DNA from: Mucilaginibacter pineti
GTDB lineage: Bacteria; Bacteroidota; Bacteroidia; Sphingobacteriales; Sphingobacteriaceae
Length of the DNA stretch: 64,000 bases
Reading direction: 5' to 3'
Assembly (NCBI RefSeq): GCF_900101875.1
Contig: NZ_FNAI01000008.1
Span: 62,001 to 126,000, forward strand
A program made the translations under genes and the position numbers. Each line of letters begins with the position of its first letter. Within the stretch, counting starts at the first letter, position 1. The notes beneath the pieces were generated by a model, which was not told where the DNA came from, did not search any database, and was given only the letters and a program-made list of their open reading frames with translations. Shown here in pieces: positions 41,916 through 50,191 of the stretch.

Positions 41916-42549
41916 AATACTGCTTTAAGTGATCAATGGAATTAGTTTCTGTTTTTCGCTGCTGAACCAGCATTTTTACCTGCTGAGAAAAGTGACGGCT
42001 GAAATCAAGCTTGTCCTGCATAGCGACTGTCAGTTTTTCCAAGCGCCCCAACCGCTCATCGTCGGTCATTTCCGCTTTGCCGGGAGTTATGACAATTTCC
42101 AGTTCTTCCAGGTCATCGCCGCATTCGCGCAGGAGATTGTCCCTTACCGTTTTAATATAAGCTTTGTGGTCATCGGGCAATTGTAACCCGCCAATCCCTG
42201 CAAAAAGCGACTGGATACGTGCAGCGTTTTCCAGGATCTCACTAGCTCCGGGACTGTTACGGATGGCAGGATTAACTGCTTTCAGCGAAGCAAAGTATAA
42301 CTGGTGTAAACCAAATTCCCCATTTTTAAAGCTGTGGACAATAGACAGGCCATCGCCCGCTATCTCATATCCTTTTTTAAGGTAGCCAGCATAGAGCTGC
42401 AAAGCGGCGATCTGGGTATACAGGTATTTTTTCTGCGTGCTTTTCTGGCGCAGCCATTCGCCCCAGGTCTGGGCAAAAAGCGGGCTACAGGAAAAGCTGA
42501 GCATCAGGCAAACGATGCCTGCTGTCCCTAGTTTAATTGGCGATCCCAT
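41899..42549 (-). CDS. TraI-like periplasmic tra protein, paralogue 2 of 3
   Basis: 216 residues from ATG 42549 (MGSPIKLGTAGIVC leads to a signal peptide ending near LFAQ). An in-frame start 48 bp upstream adds only a non-hydrophobic stretch. Shared motif: LEELEIVITPGKAEMTDDERL, then MQDKLDFSRHF. Its start overlaps the preceding paralogue by 17 bp and its end overlaps the next one by 17 bp, so the three are coupled. Confidence 0.75.
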   Translation of the reverse strand: MGSPIKLGTAGIVCLMLSFSCSPLFAQTWGEWLRQKSTQKKYLYTQIAALQLYAGYLKKGYEIAGDGLSIVHSFKNGEFGLHQLYFASLKAVNPAIRNSPGASEILENAARIQSLFAGIGGLQLPDDHKAYIKTVRDNLLRECGDDLEELEIVITPGKAEMTDDERLGRLEKLTVAMQDKLDFSRHFSQQVKMLVQQRKTETNSIDHLKQYYETDK

Positions 42550-43231
42550 ACAAGCGGCTGATCTGGCGTGTATCTTCAATGGATTTGGCCCTGGCATAAA
42601 CCAGCATCACGTTACTGGCATTAAACTTTTTCAGGTCGTTATAGTTGCCTTCGATGCGCTCAGCCGCCTGCTCGATCAGTTCCAGTCTTTTGCCGTCCGA
42701 CATCTGCACTTTAAAGGAATTGATGACCAGCAACAGCTGATCCAGGTTTTTTACACTTTCTTCCAGTATGCCGGAATAGACCTGACCCATATAACCAACC
42801 TCCCGCAGGGTGAAATGCTCATCCTGGCGGAACAAGGAAAAAGCGCTTTTATATTCGCTGACGATATGCGCCTGTTTGAGGGTGATCTCGCGGATGCGCT
42901 GGTAATAAGCGATGGCCGCTTTTACTTTATTTAGTTCCTCGAAATACTTGCCGTACAGTTCGCGCTGCTTCTCTGACCAATCGGCAATCTCGGTGAGCTT
43001 GAATTTAGAGAGCTGGTTTTCTAATACCTTCTGCGCGTTTTGCAGCCAGATGGTTTCGTTCTGCATGCGCTGGATCTTCAGGTCTACCGCCTTGATCACT
43101 TTTTTTACGCCCGCTTTAATCACTTCCACAATGGCGATCTGGGCATCGGCTTTTTCGGCCGAGAAACTTACCAGCAGCACAATCAGGCTGACCGGCATTA
43201 CTATTTTACAATAGTTTTTCATCATCTTCAA
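42533..43231 (-). CDS. TraI-like periplasmic tra protein, paralogue 1 of 3
   Basis: 232 residues, N-terminal signal peptide (IVMPVSLIVLLVSFSAEKADAQ), then helical with a coiled-coil-like first part. The shared motif appears as LDQLLLVINSFKVQMSDGKRL, and the MQDKL-F element is replaced by IEGNYNDLKKF. It is the first and most diverged of three tandem relatives between the lipoprotein gene and TraJ. It probably forms a periplasmic or pilus-tip component. Confidence 0.75.
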   Translation of the reverse strand: MKMMKNYCKIVMPVSLIVLLVSFSAEKADAQIAIVEVIKAGVKKVIKAVDLKIQRMQNETIWLQNAQKVLENQLSKFKLTEIADWSEKQRELYGKYFEELNKVKAAIAYYQRIREITLKQAHIVSEYKSAFSLFRQDEHFTLREVGYMGQVYSGILEESVKNLDQLLLVINSFKVQMSDGKRLELIEQAAERIEGNYNDLKKFNASNVMLVYARAKSIEDTRQISRLYGIAN

Positions 43232-43287
43232 TTTAGCTTCTGCCTGACCTGCTCTCTTAATGGAGAGCAGGAAATTGGCTTAAGCGG

Positions 43288-43656
43288 TTAATCAATCTTG
43301 TTAAATCTCGCGGTTTGCAGCTTCAAAAAGCCGCTGTCCGGGGAAAAGTGGAGCACAAAGCCAAAGGCGTTATCGCTGATCTCTTTTCGCTGGGGGTCAT
43401 AAATCCCCTGCCAGTGGGTTCGCTTGAGTTTTAGCGGCAATAGCTTACCGTCCCTTTTGGACTGCACGCCGATACTCCGGCTGACCTGGTAACGGTCTTC
43501 ACCGTCGGCAATGATGGTCAGCGTGTCGCTGGCTTTCCCGTATTTGCCATCAGTTTCGCTGACGTAGGTGCCGGGAATGAAATTTTCGGTCTGCTTGTTT
43601 TTACAGCCCAAAAGCAGGGTGCCGCTAAGCAGCAGCATTAAAAGGATTGTTTTCAT
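43288..43656 (-). CDS. Small lipoprotein in the tra operon (122 aa)
   Basis: A signal peptide II with lipobox LLLGC (Cys at about 18) is followed by a small beta-rich domain (TYVSETDGKYGKASDTLTI, YQVSRSIGVQ). It starts inside the end of traG (32-bp overlap). Lipoproteins of this size sit near TraH/TraI in related operons. It may anchor the channel or act as surface-exclusion protein; function not known. Confidence 0.7.
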   Translation of the reverse strand: MKTILLMLLLSGTLLLGCKNKQTENFIPGTYVSETDGKYGKASDTLTIIADGEDRYQVSRSIGVQSKRDGKLLPLKLKRTHWQGIYDPQRKEISDNAFGFVLHFSPDSGFLKLQTARFNKID

Positions 43657-46159
43657 GATTTTCTGATTTTTTATTTATGGATTGAAGATTGCTTGTTTTT
43701 GGAGAACGTTCAGAACGCTCACCAGAACGCTCTCTGGATTCGGCGGCCAGCGCAATAATACCCTGTTGCATACTGCCATGTTCAATGGCGGCCTGTTGCA
43801 CCCGGACACGTTCGCGGCCCTCGGTGGTAAACGCCAAATATTCCTCCGCGCATAACTCGTTTTTGTACACCTTCATCACCTGCCCGCCGATGTCTACAAA
43901 GATCTCCCGGTTGTCCTTGTTAACAGAAAGCAGGATGGTCTTTGCTTTATCGGACAACCCCAGGGTATCCTGTAACTTATCAAACTTGTGCATGAACTTG
44001 CGCATATCCATCATGATCTTGATGTCGGCGTTGTTGATGATGGCATCTTTAATGATGGGCGAGCTGATCAGATCGTCCAGTTCCTGGGTGACGACAACAG
44101 GCACCCCATTGAACTTTCGGATGGTTTTAAAGGCGTATTGCAGGAACCCCGCCATACCGGAGTTCGCGATCGCCTTCCAGGCCTCATCCACAGTTAATAC
44201 CTTGCGGATCCCTTTGAGCTTGCGCATTTTAGAAAGGAACATTTCCATTACAATGAGCGTTACCACCGGAAATAAAATGGGATGCTCCTTGATCTGGTCG
44301 AGTTCTATCACTACAAACCGCTGACCCAAAAGGTCCAGGTTCTCGCGGGCATTGAGCAGGTAATCAAATTCCCCGCCTTTATAATACGGCCGCAGGACAT
44401 ATAAAAAGCTGCCCATATCAAAATCGATGTCACGGACCTTATGTGCTTTTAATACTTCGGTATACTCATTTTCCAGGTACTCATAGAAAGTATCAAAGCA
44501 GGGGAACAGTTCTGTGCGTTCAGCAAGGTGCCGGTAATAACCCGATAACGCATTGGATAGCGCCACATATTCACTGCGGATCAGCGCCTGGTCTTCCTGC
44601 TTCCACAGGGTTACCAGCAAAGCTTTCAGGCTTTCTTTCTTTTCGGTGTCCAGGGTTTGACCTTCGGGTAAATAGAAAGGATTGAACTGGATGGGGTTAG
44701 ATTCCTCGTAGGTAAAGTAATAGCCGCCGACCAGTTCGCAAAGCCCTTTATAGCTGCCGCCAATGTCTACCGTTACGCAGTGCGCTCCCTGGTCATAAAG
44801 GGTACGCAGGATATGATTTACCGTCATCGACTTACCGCCGCCCGAAGTCCCGCAGACCAGCATGCCCATATTGGAAGTGATGCCTTTTTCGCGCGGCGCG
44901 TCAAACAGGTCAGCATAGACCGGCTTACCGCTCAGGCGGTCACAAAATCGGATGCCGCTTTCCGGCGGATCGCTGCTGTAATTGCTTTCCAAGTTCAGAA
45001 AGCAGGTTGCCTGTTCTAAAAAGGTATCAAAGCTGTCATTCATCGGGAAATCTGCGGCGTTGCCCGGAATGCCCGACCACCAGATTTGTCCCGCGCCGTC
45101 GCTTTCCTGCTTTGCCGTAGCGCCGATCTGCGCCATCGCTGAACTGACCTGGTTGCGTATCTCCTGCAAGCGTTCCCGGTCGTCGGTCCAGGCAATAACG
45201 TTAAAATGCGCTTTTACCGGCAGCCTTGCCTGGCTGATCGCCTCATTTAAAAAGTCATTGGTCGCATCCCTTGCAATGGCGTTTTCCCTGCTATAAGCAG
45301 AAAGCGATTGCAGCCGTCTTTTTTTAGCTTCGAGCCCTTTCAGCGTTTTCTGCGCGTCTTCAATAAAGATGTACTGGTTATAGGTATGATCACAGTCCAA
45401 AAGCAGACCCAAGCCCGAAGTAAAACCCACCGAAAAGCGGGTACGGTCAGTGCTGTATTTACCATAATCGATCCGGCTGCCGCAAAGCGCAGGCAAATCT
45501 TCTGCGTCACCCAGGGTAAAAAGCTGGCCGATCTGGTCGCCAACTTGTAAACGTTCTTTCAGGTGTACGTCCTTAATTACCGGTCTTTCGCCAGCGCCCA
45601 GATTAAAGCAGTAGGATTCCAGCAAGCCCGCCTGATCCGCAGTTCCGGCAAGTTCATCGCCCGATAGTTTACGCAAACCGATCAGCCCGCTGTCAGAAAG
45701 TATGCGCTCAAACTGACCGGTCTTTTCTAAAAAGGCAGGGAACAGTTTGGCATCGGTGAGTTGCTTTGGGACAATGCTTTTTCGCATCAGCCCGGAAAGG
45801 GCGCTGCTGCAAGCCTTGCGGTCTTCGGCTTTTTTGGTCAATAGGATATAACAGACATGATCCAGGTACTGCCTGCCGCTAAAATGACGCTCGGCGGCAT
45901 CCGCCAAAAAGCTTTGCTCAGTACCACTACCTGCATACTTCTGCCTGGTATACACATCTTTTTTATGAAAGATGCTGTGTTTGGGCAATACCCTGATCGC
46001 CCTAATAAAGCTTTGGTGAAAAGTTTCGTAATCAGCGCCCGAAAGTGTAAATATATCGGGCAGCGACACCTGGTAAACGACGGTAATGTCGCCCCAGGCA
46101 GATATAAGCGCATCATGCTGCACCTTATAGATCGGGAATATTTTAGCGATCGGTGTCAT
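43625..46159 (-). CDS. traG: Conjugation ATPase TraG (VirB4-like)
   Basis: 844 residues, energy-supplying ATPase of the secretion channel, associated with the inner membrane. Walker A is CGTSGGGKSMTVN at about 435-447; Walker B is in KVLTVDEAWKAIANS further down, and a VVVTQELDDL motif follows. N-terminal substrate-domain features (YKVQHDALISAWGDITVVYQV) match TraG of Bacteroidetes conjugative elements. The C-terminal tail is Arg/Ser/Glu-rich. It overlaps the TraF-like gene by 4 bp and the lipoprotein gene by 32 bp. Confidence 0.95.
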   Translation of the reverse strand: MTPIAKIFPIYKVQHDALISAWGDITVVYQVSLPDIFTLSGADYETFHQSFIRAIRVLPKHSIFHKKDVYTRQKYAGSGTEQSFLADAAERHFSGRQYLDHVCYILLTKKAEDRKACSSALSGLMRKSIVPKQLTDAKLFPAFLEKTGQFERILSDSGLIGLRKLSGDELAGTADQAGLLESYCFNLGAGERPVIKDVHLKERLQVGDQIGQLFTLGDAEDLPALCGSRIDYGKYSTDRTRFSVGFTSGLGLLLDCDHTYNQYIFIEDAQKTLKGLEAKKRRLQSLSAYSRENAIARDATNDFLNEAISQARLPVKAHFNVIAWTDDRERLQEIRNQVSSAMAQIGATAKQESDGAGQIWWSGIPGNAADFPMNDSFDTFLEQATCFLNLESNYSSDPPESGIRFCDRLSGKPVYADLFDAPREKGITSNMGMLVCGTSGGGKSMTVNHILRTLYDQGAHCVTVDIGGSYKGLCELVGGYYFTYEESNPIQFNPFYLPEGQTLDTEKKESLKALLVTLWKQEDQALIRSEYVALSNALSGYYRHLAERTELFPCFDTFYEYLENEYTEVLKAHKVRDIDFDMGSFLYVLRPYYKGGEFDYLLNARENLDLLGQRFVVIELDQIKEHPILFPVVTLIVMEMFLSKMRKLKGIRKVLTVDEAWKAIANSGMAGFLQYAFKTIRKFNGVPVVVTQELDDLISSPIIKDAIINNADIKIMMDMRKFMHKFDKLQDTLGLSDKAKTILLSVNKDNREIFVDIGGQVMKVYKNELCAEEYLAFTTEGRERVRVQQAAIEHGSMQQGIIALAAESRERSGERSERSPKTSNLQSINKKSENHENNPFNAAA

Positions 46160-46479
46160 AAATCCTCCTTTAGTTTGGTGAATAGTTTACGCGAGCGGAA
46201 ATACAGGTATCCCGGCATCCGTTGTTTGGCCATTTTTTTCATCAGGCCGTACTGCCCGTAGCGGTGGCTCATCCGGACTACGCCGATATACAGGCCGCCG
46301 CCTGATGCGCCGATGATGACCAGGCAAGCCCAGGTGTTCACCCCGCAGAGGTACAGTACCGCAAAGAGCAGGAACAATAGGACTAAACCTGCAGCGAGGT
46401 AGCCGATGTACTGGGCGCGGAGCCCCTTGAACTCCAGGCTCCGGCCCACGCCTTTGTTAATTTGATAGACGCTGCTCAT
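46156..46479 (-). CDS. traF: TraF-like protein (DUF4133, VirB3-like)
   Basis: 107 residues from ATG 46479 (MSSVYQINKGVGRSLEFKG), which is the family's typical start. A longer reading from 46584 would overlap the TraE gene deeply and is not used. Two closely spaced transmembrane helices (about 24-45 and 48-66) and a basic cytoplasmic end are as in VirB3-like DUF4133 proteins. It has 4-bp overlaps with both the upstream TraE-like gene and downstream traG. Confidence 0.88.
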   Translation of the reverse strand: MSSVYQINKGVGRSLEFKGLRAQYIGYLAAGLVLLFLLFAVLYLCGVNTWACLVIIGASGGGLYIGVVRMSHRYGQYGLMKKMAKQRMPGYLYFRSRKLFTKLKEDL

Positions 46480-47339
46480 ATCCCAAAAAATGATTGTAAG
46501 ACCGTTGCCACTACCACCAGGAAAATACAGCTGCCAAACCAGCTTGCTGCTACCTTGCCGGTATCGCCATCGCCGGAATTCCATTTTTGGTAAACTTTCG
46601 TAGCGCCGATCAGCCCCAAAACTGCGCCAATGGCATACATCAAATTACAGCCCGTAGCGAAATATCCCTTGACTTTGTTGGTTGCTTCGGCGATCCCGGC
46701 ATTCCCATCCTGAGAAAAAACCGAAGTACTCCAAAGCATTAAAAAGCCCAATACTGCCAGCATTCCCTGGCCGATACGCTGGCTGAAACTTTGCTTTTCG
46801 CTAAAGCTTTCCTGCAAATCGGCAGGCGTAATTTCAAAATCGAATTTCTCCATGCATTGCGCCAATATAAAAGCGCAAAGGCTGTCGCGGTATTCGGGCT
46901 CTGCTTTGTCGATGTAGATCGCCACCAAAGAAAGCAGACCGTCTTTGGTTTCCCCGGCTGCCGCCGCATAACTGATCAGCTCTTTGGTTTCCTCACGAAG
47001 CCGGTCATAATCTGCGGCCTTTTCTTCCAGCGTGGTCTGTACTTTCATCGGCACTTTTGCGGCTGGGGCGGCAACCTCGGGTTCTTCTTCATCACCTGCA
47101 AATTCCAGTTCGTCGGAACCTGCGATGTCTGTTCCTTCAGCATCGGGTGATATACTTCCCATCAGGCTGCCACCATGCAAGGGGATGATCTTCGGGTCAC
47201 GGTCAGCGCGGTTTAAGCCACGCTTTAATAATCCTGAAAGCTCCGGGCGATAATAACGCAGCAGTACATAAACATAATACAGGACGGTAAGGGTAAGGAT
47301 TGCGGCAGCATATTGCGGCCAGGAAATAGATGATAACAT
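46476..47339 (-). CDS. TraE-like (DUF4134) domain fused to an N-terminal membrane/charged module
   Basis: 287 residues from ATG 47339 (MLSSISWPQYAAAIL). The first about 30 residues hold a transmembrane helix. About 140 charged residues follow, then a signal-peptide-like segment (MLAVLGFLMLWSTSVFSQ) that leads directly into a DUF4134/TraE core with two membrane helices (FATGCNLMYAIGAVLGLIG, FGSCIFLVVVATVLQSFF). TraE is normally a separate VirB2-like pilin of about 100 residues starting at that signal peptide. Here it is in one frame with an upstream protein: a true fusion, or two products if an internal start is used. Confidence 0.8.
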   Translation of the reverse strand: MLSSISWPQYAAAILTLTVLYYVYVLLRYYRPELSGLLKRGLNRADRDPKIIPLHGGSLMGSISPDAEGTDIAGSDELEFAGDEEEPEVAAPAAKVPMKVQTTLEEKAADYDRLREETKELISYAAAAGETKDGLLSLVAIYIDKAEPEYRDSLCAFILAQCMEKFDFEITPADLQESFSEKQSFSQRIGQGMLAVLGFLMLWSTSVFSQDGNAGIAEATNKVKGYFATGCNLMYAIGAVLGLIGATKVYQKWNSGDGDTGKVAASWFGSCIFLVVVATVLQSFFGI

Positions 47340-47477
47340 AGTGTTTTGTGTTTCCCTGCCGCTCCATTGCGACAGTGGTACAAAACTGGCCGGAAAGTCC
47401 CGCCGGACTAACCGACCATACCCGTGTAGGATACCCTGTTTTTGAAAAACACTGCTTTTCATAGCTAAAAACACGGT

Positions 47478-48308
47478 TTATTCATTCATCCGGTCAATGA
47501 GCGATTGTTTGACCTTATCGGTAAACAGGGTCTGGTTCGCCCGCTCGCTCAAATCATTATAAGTGCCGTAGAAATTCTTGACCGTGGTGTGGTACACCTT
47601 TTCCTGGTAATGAATAAAGGCAGCCATCACGACCTTACCATGGTTGACCGCTTTGGAGGTGATCAGCCCGTAACAATGTTCCACAAAAGCCGCCTGGTTC
47701 TCGGTCCAGGTATAGATCTCTTCGCCCAGCATTTCCAGAAAACTTCCGTCTTCTTTTTTGTTGATCCGCTCGATGCGGCGTTCCAGATAGTTCAGGGTCA
47801 TTTCATTGGACAGCACCTGCGCCAGTTTGCTGTCATGGCTGGTATTGAAGCATTCGTCAAAATCCACCAGATTTTCATGCGGGCAAAGGCAAACATCAAA
47901 CATGCCCCGTATATAATATTTATCATCCAGGTGAGAACTTTCCCGGCGTACATAATCATAGAAACTTAAGTTCGAGGAGAAATAATGGGTCAGCCTTTCC
48001 AGTTCATTCAGGTAATGACCTGTCAGCGCCTCCCCGCCGGGCGGCCTGCGCCCTTCAATATCCAGGATGGCCTGGTGAAAAAGCAGTTGCGCCTTGAAGC
48101 GCGGCTTGACCGTTTTGAAAAAACACATTTCATCGGCGGGCGTTTTTGGTTCATTGCGCAGGAAATACTTTTTCAGCCGCTTCATATATTCGTAGCACAG
48201 TGCCACGGCCTGCTGCAGCCACTTTACCCGGTCTTCATCACTTCGGCTCAGCTCAATGAGTTTTGCGCTAAGCTCTTCATACATGGCATCATAAGGTTTT
48301 GTATACAT
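47478..48308 (-). CDS. RteC-family regulator/element protein
   Basis: 276 residues with the RteC-domain pattern: DEMCFFKTVKPRFKAQLLFH, then ILDIEGRRPP, LERLTHYFSSNLSFYDYVRR and DDKYYIRGMFD. RteC of CTnDOT-type elements activates the excision operon; other RteC-domain proteins stand at the head of tra operons, as here. It is the most upstream gene of the cluster, about 140 bp before the TraE-fusion start. Regulation of transfer is likely but inferred. Confidence 0.8.
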   Translation of the reverse strand: MYTKPYDAMYEELSAKLIELSRSDEDRVKWLQQAVALCYEYMKRLKKYFLRNEPKTPADEMCFFKTVKPRFKAQLLFHQAILDIEGRRPPGGEALTGHYLNELERLTHYFSSNLSFYDYVRRESSHLDDKYYIRGMFDVCLCPHENLVDFDECFNTSHDSKLAQVLSNEMTLNYLERRIERINKKEDGSFLEMLGEEIYTWTENQAAFVEHCYGLITSKAVNHGKVVMAAFIHYQEKVYHTTVKNFYGTYNDLSERANQTLFTDKVKQSLIDRMNE

Positions 48309-48530
48309 ATAACCTTTCTTGTTCTAATCAGCGTCCTGCTGCTCTGCGCCATCGCGGCGGAGATACCAACAGCAGAAACAATAAGTAGCTTTTTTCCATA
48401 GGCGACAATATTAAGAGAACGTGAGAGCGTGAGAGCGTTAACGGGGGAGGCAAATATGCGCTTGCCCCGAATCCCCGTCAATAAGTCATACGCCCTTAAT
48501 TTCCGGCTGGGTAAATTGCCCTAACACACC

Positions 48531-49460
48531 TTACAGCGCAGTAAAAAGGATGTTTACCAGCTCCGTTCGCGTCTTAGCACCCGTTTTCAGGTGCAGGTTC
48601 TGCAGGTTATTGCCTACAGTTTTTTCCGCAATAAAAAGCTTTTCGCCGATCTCTTTATTGGTCATTCCCAGCTTGATGTATTGCAGAATATCCCGCTCCC
48701 TGGGGGTAATGTCAAATTTCAGGCAATTCGCCTCAAAGATCTCAGCAGCCGTAAGTTTCAATAGGATAATGGTCCGGTCTTTTTCGTCCCGCTGCTGCCG
48801 TCTTTCCCGCACCGAACGGGCGGCTAAAATGGCCGTAATGACTAAAAAGCCGGTATTGGTAGTCAACACTTCGGTTAACTGGCTCACCCTGAAATAACCA
48901 AAAGGGATCATACAGATCCAGGGTAGCACCGCGATATAGGTCAGGTACATTTCCAGTCGTTCGGATTCCAGGTTCCCACGGTAGCGTTCACCAATGGCCT
49001 TAAAGGCATACCAGAAAAAAGCAACCCCATAAAGCGCCGGCGCGATCAGCCCCCAGCGTATCGAAAAATCAATATCTTCAGACAGGTGGTATTCGGCGAC
49101 AAAAAAGATGAAATACGGTAAGGCCAGAAAGAACAGCATGCCTTTAAAAGCAAAGAATTTCAACTTTTTAAGCTCAAAAGCCGCATAAAAGTAATACGGC
49201 AGGTAAGCCGCAACGGCGAATCCGCTGCCCCAGGCGAGCATCATTTGCAGTTTGATGTGAATCCAGGATAGCGAAGGATCAGGAAAGAACCCGCCAAAGA
49301 TGTTGTACAGGATCATCAGCACCAGCAGCCAGACATAAAGGAGGCCGCGCCGGTCTTTGGGAAAATACAGCCAGCTCATCAGCTGCGCCCCAAGTAAAAA
49401 CAATTCCATAGCAGCCAGTAACCCAGTTACCGGGTGCATTTCTGTTCCAAAAAGCCGCAT
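48531..49460 (-). CDS. Membrane-bound LuxR-type regulator, copy 1
   Basis: 309 residues. About seven hydrophobic helices lie in the first 215 residues (for example LAAMELFLLGAQLMSWLYF, LLYVWLLVLMILYNIFG, FAFKGMLFFLALPYFIFF). A cytoplasmic LuxR-type helix-turn-helix at the C-terminus follows (ITPRERDILQYIKLGMTNK, then EIGEKLFIAEKTVGNNL). This is a one-component design in which membrane sensing directly controls DNA binding. It is nearly identical to copy 2 at 60869-61801, about a dozen substitutions by eye. It lies about 220 bp from the RteC gene, so it may regulate the tra operon. Confidence 0.88.
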   Translation of the reverse strand: MRLFGTEMHPVTGLLAAMELFLLGAQLMSWLYFPKDRRGLLYVWLLVLMILYNIFGGFFPDPSLSWIHIKLQMMLAWGSGFAVAAYLPYYFYAAFELKKLKFFAFKGMLFFLALPYFIFFVAEYHLSEDIDFSIRWGLIAPALYGVAFFWYAFKAIGERYRGNLESERLEMYLTYIAVLPWICMIPFGYFRVSQLTEVLTTNTGFLVITAILAARSVRERRQQRDEKDRTIILLKLTAAEIFEANCLKFDITPRERDILQYIKLGMTNKEIGEKLFIAEKTVGNNLQNLHLKTGAKTRTELVNILFTAL

Positions 49461-49570
49461 GAAGGAATGGGCGATTAGAACTTAGAAACAGTAGCAGAAA
49501 ATTCCTTTTTCAGGAAAAAGAGTTTGTAGCCTAGGTCAAGGGTCGCATAGGTTTGGAAGCCGAAAGACTT
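48541..49570. repeat. 1.03-kb direct repeat, copy 1 (LuxR gene plus 3' end of GNAT gene)
   Basis: This segment matches 60882-61910 almost base for base in the same orientation. The similarity starts at the last codons of the LuxR gene and ends at CGAAAGACTT inside the GNAT gene, after which the two copies are unrelated. The copies flank the complete uptake locus. Confidence 0.9.
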
Positions 49571-50068
49571 GTACCAGGGAATATTTTTTAAAGTGGAGGT
49601 TTCCAGGATCACCGTCCGGTGCTGCTTTTCGCAGTAGGCGATCACCTCGGACAAAAGGCGCGAGCCGATCCCTTTGTGCTGGAACAGGGGGTTCACCCCG
49701 ATAAACCATAGGTAAGCATTGTGACCGGAAAGCTGTAAGCTATGGATGGCTTTTTCACGTTTCATTACCGCTAATGCTTTTGAAATACCGGTACAGTTCC
49801 ATACCAGTTCCAAATCTAACAGTAACGACAAAAAAGTCGTTTTCTTCTGCTCCGGGTAAAGCAATAAGGCGCAGGCATGCGCATCTTCAGAGATCAGCAC
49901 CTCCCCAAATAGGGAACATACCTTTACCGCGTAGTTCATTAATGCGCTTCTGCGCAGCTGCTGGTCAGTGCCAGCAGTAACATAATTCACACTCAAATTG
50001 TCCGAAAAGGACTGGGCTAAAATCCCGGCAACCAAAGGCTGGTCTGCCGCATCTGCTTTTCTCATCAT
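49475..50068 (-). CDS. GNAT-family N-acetyltransferase
   Basis: 197 residues with the acetyl-CoA-binding motif FIGVNPLFQHKGIGSRLL near residues 125-142 (Q/RxxGxG/A type) and a downstream VILETST...WYKSFGFQ segment typical of GNAT strand 6-7. Substrate unknown; small-molecule or protein acetylation is possible. It ends 15 bp before the LuxR start and is probably cotranscribed with it. In the second copy of this region only its 3' end survives. Confidence 0.85.
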   Translation of the reverse strand: MMRKADAADQPLVAGILAQSFSDNLSVNYVTAGTDQQLRRSALMNYAVKVCSLFGEVLISEDAHACALLLYPEQKKTTFLSLLLDLELVWNCTGISKALAVMKREKAIHSLQLSGHNAYLWFIGVNPLFQHKGIGSRLLSEVIAYCEKQHRTVILETSTLKNIPWYKSFGFQTYATLDLGYKLFFLKKEFSATVSKF

Positions 50069-50148
50069 ATAGGTATTCGTATTATAGGTATAATTGATTG
50101 GTAAGTTTTTAAGTCATAGGCGAAGTTTGTTTTTTGGTAAAATAAAAA

Positions 50149-50175
50149 GGCTGGTACCGGTCACCGGTACCAGCC
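50149..50175 (-). terminator. Strong terminator after the phosphodiesterase gene
   Basis: GGCTGGTACCGG, TCA, CCGGTACCAGCC: a perfect 12-bp stem. On the minus strand it is followed by TTTTTATTTT. It closes the uptake operon 17 bp after the stop codon. Confidence 0.9.
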
Positions 50176-50191
50176 CGTAATGATTAATTAA

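Noticed and set aside
43689..44324. Plus-strand open frame of 211 codons opposite traG
   Set aside because: Ser/Arg-rich translation of the complement of a well-supported ATPase gene; no start context.
48415..48440. Short tandem repeat GTGAGAGC upstream of the RteC gene, considered as CRISPR or iteron
   Set aside because: Only two units and no spacers; too little for an array or replication origin.
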